11,401 bases of DNA, from contig BNZC01000031.1 in NCBI GenBank assembly GCA_026000755.1, positions 1-11,401 of the forward strand. The letters run 5' to 3'. Shown piece by piece: positions 1 to 4,404 of the stretch. The DNA comes from Clostridia bacterium. GTDB lineage: Bacteria > Bacillota > Clostridia > Lachnospirales > Lachnospiraceae. The translations under genes were made by a program, and so were the position numbers. Below the pieces are notes generated by a model that was not told the DNA's origin, did no database searches, and was given only the letters and a program-made list of their open reading frames with translations. Within the stretch, counting starts at the first letter, position 1. Every line of letters begins with the position of its first letter.

Positions 1-17
1 GAATTTAAGTCTGGCAT
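1..17 (-). CDS. 5' end of a divergent gene running off the window
   Basis: Read on the minus strand, an AAGGAGAAAC Shine-Dalgarno stretch (positions 21-30) lies about 7 nt before an ATG at 17-15. The visible codons give M-P-D-L-N and then leave the window. The spacing and strength of the ribosome binding site make a real start likely, but five codons are too few to name the product. It would be transcribed away from rpsF, so the 18-303 interval is a divergent promoter region. Confidence 0.55.
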
Positions 18-45
18 GATGTTTCTCCTTCTCAAAGAAAATTTC

Positions 46-100
46 CCAGATTAAATTCTACCAGAAATCCGTTCCAGATTAAATTCCACATCAAATTCCA
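46..100. repeat. Short direct repeats in the divergent intergenic region
   Basis: CCAGATTAAATTC occurs exactly at 46-58 and 74-86 (28 bp apart). A related ATCAAATTCCA lies at 90-100. A near inverted copy (GAATTTAAGTCTGG) sits at 1-14, inside the start of the minus-strand gene. Such spaced repeats between divergent genes could be a regulator's operator, which is an inference. Confidence 0.5.
55..63 (-). promoter_or_regulatory. Candidate extended -10 promoter for the divergent gene
   Basis: The minus strand reads TGGTAGAAT, an extended -10 form, about 38 nt before the minus-strand ATG. No good -35 box is seen (TTTAAT at 17-bp spacing). It overlaps the first CCAGATTAAATTC repeat. Weak on its own, and supported mainly by the placement. 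Confidence 0.3.
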
Positions 101-162
101 TAGTGGAACTTACTTTGGGAATTAACATGAATTTTTTGTGAAGATTGCTTTGAAAAAAACGC

Positions 163-191
163 TTGCAAATTTCCGAAAGGTGTGCTAAAAT
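163..191 (+). promoter_or_regulatory. Promoter of the rpsF-ssb-rpsR operon
   Basis: TTGCAA (163-168), a 17-bp spacer, then TAAAAT (186-191) preceded by TGC, giving an extended -10 element. The predicted start is near 198, leaving an untranslated leader of about 105 nt before rpsF. Confidence 0.7.
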
Positions 192-215
192 TGTAAATTG
201 TGACATATGACAGAC

Positions 216-279
216 GGTGTGTTCGCTTTCTTGGCGAAATGACACCTATCCTTGCTCCCTCATTTGAGAAGGGGGCCAA
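216..279 (+). promoter_or_regulatory. Structured rpsF leader, possible S6:S18 autoregulatory site
   Basis: Two hairpins can be drawn in the leader. The first pairs GGTGT (216-220) with ACACC (242-246) and TTCGC (222-226) with GCGAA (234-238). The second pairs 254-261 with 268-276 in a GC-rich stem. In addition TTGGC (231-235) can pair with GCCAA (275-279), as a pseudoknot or alternative fold. In many bacteria the S6:S18 complex represses its own mRNA through a leader structure. The CCG trinucleotide associated with that site is not seen between 198 and 303, so the assignment is tentative. Confidence 0.4.
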
Positions 280-303
280 AAGACCAGAAGGAGGTACGTA
301 AGC

Positions 304-594
304 ATGAACAAATATGAGTTAGCACTGATTGTGAATGCAAAAATCGAGGACGAAGAAAGACTCGCCACAGTTGAAAAGGTAAAGGGGTACATCGAACGTT
401 TTGGCGGAACCTTGACCAAGGTGGATGAATGGGGCAAGCGTAGATTGGCCTATGAGATTCAGAAGATGAGAGAGGGATACTATTACTTTATCCAATTCGA
501 TGCAAATTCAGAAGCTCCAAGCGGATTAGAAGAAACGCTCCGCATTATGGACAATGTCATCCGCTTTTTATGCGTTCGGCAAGATGCTGCTTAA
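304..594 (+). CDS. rpsF: 30S ribosomal protein S6
   Basis: Ribosomal protein S6 of the small-subunit platform, which binds 16S rRNA as a partner of S18. The product has 96 residues, the usual bacterial length. It opens MNKYELALIVNA and contains the family's central stretch with WGKRRLAYEI and the aromatic run EGYYYFIQF, typical of the S6 ferredoxin-like fold. A near-perfect AAGGAGGT at 288-295 lies 8 nt before the ATG, which fixes the start. It is the first gene of the conserved rpsF-ssb-rpsR operon, with 18 bp to ssb. No anomalies are seen. Confidence 0.97.
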   Translation: MNKYELALIVNAKIEDEERLATVEKVKGYIERFGGTLTKVDEWGKRRLAYEIQKMREGYYYFIQFDANSEAPSGLEETLRIMDNVIRFLCVRQDAA

Positions 595-612
595 AAAAGT
601 AGGAGAAAAATC

Positions 613-1056
613 ATGAATAAAGTAATATTGATGGGTCGTTTGACCAGAGATCCGGACGTGCGTTATTCCTCAAAAGGGGAAGAACAAATGGCGATTGCTC
701 GCTATACCATGGCGGTGGATCGGCGTGGAAGACGAGATGCCGAAGGGCAGACAGCGGATTTTATATCCTGTGTTGCCTTTGGACGTACAGGAGAATTTGC
801 GGAGAAATATTTACGTAAAGGCACTAAGATTGCGGTAACAGGCAGAATCCAGACAGGGAATTACACAAACCAAGAAGGACAGAAGATCTACACCACGGAT
901 GTGGTGGTAGAGGAGCATGAATTTGCGGAAAGCAAAGGGGCAAATGGAGACGGCGGAGGATTTTCTCCGGCGGGCAGACCGGCACCTGCCGCAGCTGCAC
1001 CGGATGGCTTTATGAATATTCCTGACGGAATCGACGAGGAATTACCGTTTAACTAG
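613..1056 (+). CDS. ssb: Single-stranded DNA-binding protein
   Basis: SSB coats single-stranded DNA during replication, repair and recombination and recruits partner proteins through its C-terminal tip. The 147-residue product has an OB-fold domain over about residues 1-105, starting MNKVILMGRLTRDPDVRY and including FISCVAFGRTGEFAEKYLRKG. A Gly/Pro/Ala-rich flexible linker (about 108-132) follows, then the acidic tip DEELPFN, which carries one extra Asn beyond the usual terminal Phe. AGGAG at 601-605 lies 7 nt before the ATG. Its place between S6 and S18 is the standard Firmicutes arrangement. Confidence 0.97.
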   Translation: MNKVILMGRLTRDPDVRYSSKGEEQMAIARYTMAVDRRGRRDAEGQTADFISCVAFGRTGEFAEKYLRKGTKIAVTGRIQTGNYTNQEGQKIYTTDVVVEEHEFAESKGANGDGGGFSPAGRPAPAAAAPDGFMNIPDGIDEELPFN

Positions 1057-1063
1057 AATCGTG

Positions 1064-1085
1064 TTTGGCAAGATGCCTTGCGAAA
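1064..1085 (+). other. Intercistronic hairpin between ssb and rpsR
   Basis: GCAAG (1068-1072) pairs with CTTGC (1077-1081) around an ATGC loop, and TTT (1064-1066) can pair with AAA (1083-1085) across a mismatch. No T-tract follows directly, so it is not a good terminator. It could be an mRNA processing or stability element inside the operon. Confidence 0.35.
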
Positions 1086-1127
1086 AGGGTTTTGTCAGAC
1101 GAAAAACAGAAAGAGAGGTAAATTATC

Positions 1128-1391
1128 ATGGCTTTTCATAAAACAGAACGAGGCGATGGTCCTATGAAACGCAGGGGCGGTTTGCGCAGAAGAAAGAAAG
1201 TTTGCGTATTTTGCGGGAAAGACAATTCCATTGACTATAAGGATGCCAATAAATTAAAGAGGTACATCTCGGAGCGGGGAAAGATTCTTCCGCGCAGAAT
1301 TACAGGCAACTGTGCAAAACACCAGAGGTTGTTGACTGTAACGATTAAGAGGGCAAGGCATATCGCCTTAATGCCTTACGTGCAAGATTAG
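1128..1391 (+). CDS. rpsR: 30S ribosomal protein S18 (zinc-binding type)
   Basis: Small-subunit platform protein that pairs with S6 on 16S rRNA. The 87-residue product has a basic N-terminus ([11 protein letters not shown]). A C-x2-C pair (C26, C29) and a C-x2-H pair (C62, H65) mark the C+ zinc-binding form. The C-terminal RNA-binding segment contains [12 protein letters not shown] and [11 protein letters not shown]. An AGAGAGG ribosome binding site (about 1111-1117) precedes the ATG by about 10 nt. It is the last gene of the operon. A single TAG separates it from an in-frame degenerate copy of its own 3' end, described separately. Confidence 0.96.
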   Translation: MAFHKTERGDGPMKRRGGLRRRKKVCVFCGKDNSIDYKDANKLKRYISERGKILPRRITGNCAKHQRLLTVTIKRARHIALMPYVQD

Positions 1392-1404
1392 TTAGTGCAC
1401 CGAT

Positions 1405-1471
1405 CACCAAGATTGTTGACTGTGACGATTAAGGGAGCAAGGTATATCGCTTTGGTGCCTTACGTGCAAGA
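1405..1471 (+). pseudogene. Degenerate partial duplicate of the rpsR 3' end
   Basis: This segment repeats rpsR positions 1320-1387. Over the last 57 aligned bases (1331-1387 against 1415-1471) 50 are identical, and all seven differences are transitions. The first part has a 1-nt deletion. The offset in the well-aligned part is 84 bp, so it is in frame with rpsR past its TAG stop. It would read LLTVTIKGARYIALVPYVQD and continue to a TGA at 1503-1505. Three codon changes are synonymous and three are not (R to G, H to Y, M to V). No ribosome binding site or convincing start serves it, so it is most likely a relic of a tandem duplication. Confidence 0.8.
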
Positions 1472-1522
1472 CCGGTACAATAACAGTAAAAAAGTTTTGA
1501 TTTGAGAGAGTGATATGCGAAA

Positions 1523-1582
1523 AATCGGTTCTCTATTTCCTACGTGCAGAATATGCCCCGGGAATAGAGAATTGATTTTTTT
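1523..1582 (+). terminator. Rho-independent terminator of the rpsF-ssb-rpsR operon
   Basis: An 18-nt arm (1523-1540, containing TTCTCTATTTCC) pairs with 1560-1577 (GGGAATAGAGAA...) through a few G-T wobbles, around a 19-nt loop. A run of seven T follows (1576-1582). It lies about 130 bp beyond the rpsR stop because the duplicated tail is interposed. Confidence 0.88.
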
Positions 1583-2030
1583 GTTTTGCAAGATTTATTT
1601 TGCGGAAAAGGCTTTTGGAACGTATTTGAAAAAATGAAGCTTGTTTGAGGAAATAAAACTGCTGTTCAAAAATTGTTCACGGCTCGTTCAATTTCTTCGT
1701 GCTGTTCAAAAATTGTTCATGAAAAACAGGAAAATTATTCACGTTATATCAATAAAATTTATGATATATTTATAATTAAAGAAGAGGGAAATGATGTCTC
1801 GGATTATAATTATTCATAAATTGCGAAAAATTTTTTGTCGAAAAGTGAGTTGCATTCATTGGAAAAGTTGAAAAATAAAGTAAATTAGCGAGTTGGAAAG
1901 GTTTTTGAAGAAAATGCCGTACTTTCCTTGAGGTGAAAAATAGCTTATTGCAAAACTAAAGGTGAAAACTAGTTATTTATAATATTAATAAAAACGATAT
2001 AAAATAAATGGAAATTTTCAATATGCACCA
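1583..2030. other. Gene-poor AT-rich intergenic stretch
   Basis: No convincing protein gene is seen. It holds the GTTCA repeat array (1661-1743) and a TATAAT at 1771-1776 without a recognisable -35 box. A direct repeat, AGGTGAAAA followed by a TAG-containing stretch, begins at 1931 and 1960. A very AT-rich segment (about 1971-2025) lies just upstream of the promoter at 2031 and could act as an UP element. A 26-codon open frame at 1791-1871 is not claimed as a gene. Confidence 0.5.
1661..1743 (+). repeat. Phased GTTCA / DnaA-box-like direct repeats
   Basis: GCTGTTCAAAAATTGTTCA occurs exactly at 1661-1679 and 1701-1719, 40 bp apart. GTTCA pentamers begin at 1664, 1675, 1686, 1704 and 1715, and an ATTCA at 1737, with many steps of 11 or 22 bp. 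TTATTCACG (1735-1743) matches the DnaA box TTATNCACA at 8 of 9 positions. TTGTTCACG (1673-1681) and TTGTTCATG (1713-1721) are weaker relatives. Either a cluster of DnaA sites or direct-repeat sites for another regulator would fit, and the sequence does not decide. Confidence 0.5.
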
Positions 2031-2059
2031 TTGACAAACTGTGTAGCAGGAGATATAAT
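2031..2059 (+). promoter_or_regulatory. Perfect consensus promoter for the small Cys/Trp-rich protein gene
   Basis: TTGACA (2031-2036), exactly 17 bp, TATAAT (2054-2059): a full consensus housekeeping-sigma promoter, with AT-rich sequence immediately upstream. The expected start near 2066 gives a leader of about 235 nt before the ATG at 2301. A promoter this strong implies high basal transcription, or strong control acting later. Confidence 0.85.
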
Positions 2060-2219
2060 AATTATAGAGTCAGGGAACAATACAAGTGGAGGGTCAGTTG
2101 AGAAGAATCCATGAAGCAGTGAAGGTGAAGGAAAACGTTTCGGCGTTATGATGAAAAAAACAATAGCAGAGTGGGAAAGATCGAGTATTACTGTTTGGCA
2201 GAAAAAGGCTGAACAATAA

Positions 2220-2275
2220 CAATCGGCAAATCCAATTCGTTCAGTCAATCGGCCAATCGGCAGCAGAATAGCCGA
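2220..2275 (+). repeat. CAATCGGC triplicate and hairpin before the ribosome binding site
   Basis: CAATCGGC occurs at 2220-2227, 2246-2253 and 2254-2261. TCGGC in the last copy (2257-2261) pairs with GCCGA (2271-2275). The other two copies could pair with the same GCCGA, giving alternative hairpins just upstream of the Shine-Dalgarno sequence. Function is unknown. Confidence 0.45.
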
Positions 2276-2300
2276 ACAAAAAGGAGAAGGAGGAATCGCA

Positions 2301-2660
2301 ATGAAACTAAAATATGAAAGACCTATAGTGGAAGCGGCAGAAGTAGAGGCGGAAGGTGTATTTATGGCAAGCGGAACAGTGCCGGTTGCATGTCAGAGCT
2401 TGTGGCGTAAAGGTGTTTGGGCAGCTACAGATTATAATTATAATATTTATGATGCTACAAAAACAGTGGATCAGGCAAGAGGCTGCGAGGGCTGTCCTGC
2501 GAACTGGGGACCGGGCAGAGGTTGTGGATTGCTCGTTGGTGATCCGGCAAATTTTGTAGCAAACTGGGAAAAGAACGCATTAAAACCTTCTTGGGAATTT
2601 GCAGGAACAGATGGTGATGAGAAAGATGCAAACAAATGGGTAGGTATCGGCGTACAGTAA
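2301..2660 (+). CDS. Unrecognised Cys/Trp-rich small protein with a leader-like N-terminus
   Basis: I cannot assign a family with confidence. The 119-residue product opens with a charged, non-hydrophobic stretch (residues 1-25, MKLKYERPIVEAAEVEAEG then VFMASG). This resembles the N-termini of many small Clostridia peptides of the K-Y-E-x-P type, some suspected to be modified-peptide precursors. The rest holds four cysteines (C31, C62, C65, C75, including CEGC), six tryptophans (35, 40, 69, 89, 98, 113), and a Gly/Pro-rich segment at 61-80. No signal peptide or membrane helix is seen. The start is firm: tandem Shine-Dalgarno sequences AAGGAG (2281-2286) and AAGGAGG (2287-2293) lie 7 nt before the ATG. 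It is a single-gene unit with a consensus promoter and its own terminator. No modifying enzyme, protease or exporter lies within the window, so a peptide-product role is only an inference. Confidence 0.75.
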   Translation: MKLKYERPIVEAAEVEAEGVFMASGTVPVACQSLWRKGVWAATDYNYNIYDATKTVDQARGCEGCPANWGPGRGCGLLVGDPANFVANWEKNALKPSWEFAGTDGDEKDANKWVGIGVQ

Positions 2661-2733
2661 GATATAGTAAGATTATTTGAATGGTAGACTTGCAGATTTA
2701 GAATGTGCAGTTTCCGCCCAACAGCAACAAAGT

Positions 2734-2770
2734 GTCGCTTTGTCACAGACGAAAGCGGCATTTTTGTTTG
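2734..2770 (+). terminator. Rho-independent terminator after the small Cys/Trp-rich protein gene
   Basis: GTCGCTTTGTC (2734-2744) pairs with GACGAAAGCGGC (2748-2759) around an ACA loop, with one bulged base and one wobble, and is followed by ATTTTTGTTTG. It lies about 75 nt after the stop codon and abuts the next promoter. Confidence 0.85.
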
Positions 2771-2796
2771 CAAATTTTTTTTTAATATGGTATAAT
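2768..2796 (+). promoter_or_regulatory. Promoter of the aspartate kinase transcript
   Basis: TTGCAA (2768-2773), 17 bp, then TATAAT (2791-2796) with an upstream TGG, giving an extended -10 element. The start is expected near 2803. The spacer contains nine consecutive T (2775-2783), a tract whose length could vary and change promoter spacing. Confidence 0.8.
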
Positions 2797-2810
2797 GTGC
2801 GTAACAATGA

Positions 2811-3006
2811 GCCAAGTGACTGCAAAGCGAACCTGTACTTGCAAAGCAAGTACAGTAGATATGGAATGAGTAAATTGCAAGCTTGTTTGCAAATTTACGA
2901 ATGAACATATATACGTAGCTATGCACTTGTGCATAGCGGGTTCGCATGATAAGGGCATTTGGCGAATGTCGCAACAACGAGCAAGTCTTTGACTTGCGAG
3001 TCTGGC
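2811..3006 (+). ncRNA. Multi-hairpin structured leader of unknown class before the aspartate kinase gene
   Basis: Between the promoter and the aspartate kinase ATG lies a chain of strong stems. CTGTACTTGC (2833-2842) pairs with GCAAGTACAG (2846-2855), 10 bp with an AAA loop. 2870-2880 pairs with 2887-2898. GCTATGCA (2918-2925) pairs with TGCATAGC (2930-2937). TTCGC (2941-2945) pairs with GCGAA (2962-2966). GCAAGTC (2981-2987) pairs with GACTTGC (2991-2997). The ends can also close: GCCA (2811-2814) with TGGC (3003-3006) and GACT (2818-2821) with AGTC (2999-3002). I see neither the conserved junction sequences of the lysine riboswitch nor a T-box TGGNACC. It could be a regulatory leader or a dispersed structured repeat. 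Confidence 0.5.
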
Positions 3007-3030
3007 AAAAAGGTAAAAAGGTAAAAAGGC
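3007..3030 (+). repeat. Tandem 8-nt repeat upstream of the aspartate kinase start
   Basis: AAAAAGGT at 3007-3014 and 3015-3022, then AAAAAGGC at 3023-3030. The purine-rich units resemble weak Shine-Dalgarno sequences and lie 24-47 nt before the ATG. Copy number could vary by slippage. Confidence 0.6.
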
Positions 3031-3053
3031 ATCAAGGTAAGAAAGAAGGGCTT

Positions 3054-4385
3054 ATGAAAAAGGTGGTAAAATTTGGTGGCAGTTCCTTAGCGGATGCCGA
3101 ACAATTTCAGAAAGTAAAGGCAATTGTTCAGGACGAGGACGTAAGGCGATATGTTATACCATCCGCCCCCGGGAAGCGGCATGACAATGACACAAAGGTG
3201 ACGGATTTGCTCTATCTGTGCTACGAGCAGGTGGAAGCAGGAGAGAATTTTAAGGAATTGCTGTCTACGATACAAGAACGTTATGAAGCCATCATTCGTG
3301 ACTTGGATTTAGACCTATCTTTGGCACGGGAATTTGAGAAAATCAAGGAACAATTCTTGAAAAAGGCAGGAGCTGATTATGCGGCTTCTCGCGGGGAGTA
3401 CCTAAACGGTATCATATTGGCAAATTACTTGGGCATTCCCTTTGTAGATGCGGCGGATGTCATTTGTTTTCGCAAAGACGGAAGCTTAGACGAGGATAAG
3501 ACGGATGCCTTTTTGTATGAACGGTTGTCTAATCTGGAATATGCCGTGATTCCCGGATTTTACGGCAAGGCTCATGGGGGGGGGGTAAAGACCTTTTCTC
3601 GGGGCGGATCTGACATTACGGGAGCATTGGTGGCAAAGGCGGTTCGTGCGGATGTCTACGAAAACTGGACAGATGTGCCGGGATTTTTGGTGGCGGATCC
3701 AAGGGTTGTAGATAATCCACAGGTGATTGAAACCATTACTTATCGTGAGCTTCGTGAGCTTGCCTATATGGGGGCAACGGTTCTTCATGACGAGGCGATT
3801 TTCCCTGTACGCCAAGCGAACATCCCGATTAATATCAGAAATACCAATGCGCCGAAAGGCAAGGGGACGCTGATTGTGGGCAGTACGTGCATTCGCCCGA
3901 AATATACCATTACAGGCATTGCGGGGCGGAAAGGCTTTGTGGCAATTAATATAGACAAGGCCATGATGAATGCGGAAATTGGTTTTGGCCGCAAGGTTTT
4001 GCAGGTGTTTGAAGATAATGGGATGTCCTTTGAACATATGCCATCGGGCATTGACACCATGACAGTGTTTGTTCATCAAGAGGAGTTTGAACATCAGGAA
4101 CAGCGTATTATTGCGGCACTGTATCGCAGCGTAGAGCCGGATGAACTTGAGGTAGAGCCGGATTTGGCGTTGATTGCCGTGGTAGGACGGGGAATGCGAG
4201 CCACAAGAGGAACAGCAGGGCGGATATTTTCGGCACTTGCCCATGCTCGTGTCAATGTAAAAATGATTGATCAGGGTTCCAGCGAATTAAACGTGATTAT
4301 CGGTGTGCGTAATGAGGAATATGAACGAGCGGTGCAGGCGATTTACGATATATTTGTAACTGCGGGCATAGAGGTTTTGCCGTGA
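3054..4385 (+). CDS. Aspartate kinase (monofunctional, two ACT domains, ThrD/YclM-like)
   Basis: Phosphorylates L-aspartate with ATP to 4-phospho-aspartate, the entry step to diaminopimelate, lysine, threonine and methionine. The 443-residue product has KFGGSS at 6-11 (nucleotide and aspartate binding), SAPGKR at 37-42, TFSRGGSD at 180-187 and YENWTDVPGFLVADPR at 202-217. Two C-terminal ACT domains (about 286-365 and 371-440) suggest feedback control by lysine and/or threonine. Motif order and length resemble the B. subtilis ThrD/YclM class. The frame is open back to an ATG at 2946, but the 36 extra residues lie in the structured leader. The ATG at 3054 gives the family N-terminus MKKVVKFGGSS, with GAAGGG close upstream. 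Oddity: a run of ten G (3576-3585) encodes G175-G177 and begins V178. The aldo/keto reductase follows after 19 bp, so they are probably cotranscribed. Confidence 0.95.
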   Translation: MKKVVKFGGSSLADAEQFQKVKAIVQDEDVRRYVIPSAPGKRHDNDTKVTDLLYLCYEQVEAGENFKELLSTIQERYEAIIRDLDLDLSLAREFEKIKEQFLKKAGADYAASRGEYLNGIILANYLGIPFVDAADVICFRKDGSLDEDKTDAFLYERLSNLEYAVIPGFYGKAHGGGVKTFSRGGSDITGALVAKAVRADVYENWTDVPGFLVADPRVVDNPQVIETITYRELRELAYMGATVLHDEAIFPVRQANIPINIRNTNAPKGKGTLIVGSTCIRPKYTITGIAGRKGFVAINIDKAMMNAEIGFGRKVLQVFEDNGMSFEHMPSGIDTMTVFVHQEEFEHQEQRIIAALYRSVEPDELEVEPDLALIAVVGRGMRATRGTAGRIFSALAHARVNVKMIDQGSSELNVIIGVRNEEYERAVQAIYDIFVTAGIEVLP

Positions 4386-4404
4386 TTAGGAAAGGGGAGT
4401 GGAA

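Noticed and set aside
1791..1871. 26-codon basic, Cys-containing open frame (MMSRIIIIHKLRK...)
   Set aside because: The SD-like AGAGGG is too close to the first ATG, the upstream TATAAT has no -35, and the frame is short enough to be chance in AT-rich DNA.
2148..2219. 23-codon open frame in the leader of the small Cys/Trp-rich protein gene (MMKKTIAEWERSS...)
   Set aside because: There is no well-spaced ribosome binding site. A regulatory upstream frame cannot be excluded, but nothing positive supports it.
2471..2977. Long minus-strand open frame opposite the small protein gene and the leader
   Set aside because: It runs antisense across two promoters and a terminator, and its translation shows no family features.
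2946..3053. 36-residue N-terminal extension of the aspartate kinase
   Set aside because: It is translated from the hairpin-rich leader and the AAAAAGGT repeats, and the family N-terminus begins exactly at the ATG at 3054.
2803..3053. Lysine riboswitch or T-box before the aspartate kinase gene
   Set aside because: The position is right, but the conserved lysine-riboswitch junction sequences and the T-box TGGNACC are not found.
3486..4244. Long minus-strand frame inside the aspartate kinase gene
   Set aside because: It is a shadow of a well-supported gene on the other strand, without its own ribosome binding site or domain motifs.
4399..4404. GTG start giving two extra residues on the aldo/keto reductase
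   Set aside because: The GTG overlaps the Shine-Dalgarno sequence, and the ATG at 4405 is correctly spaced.
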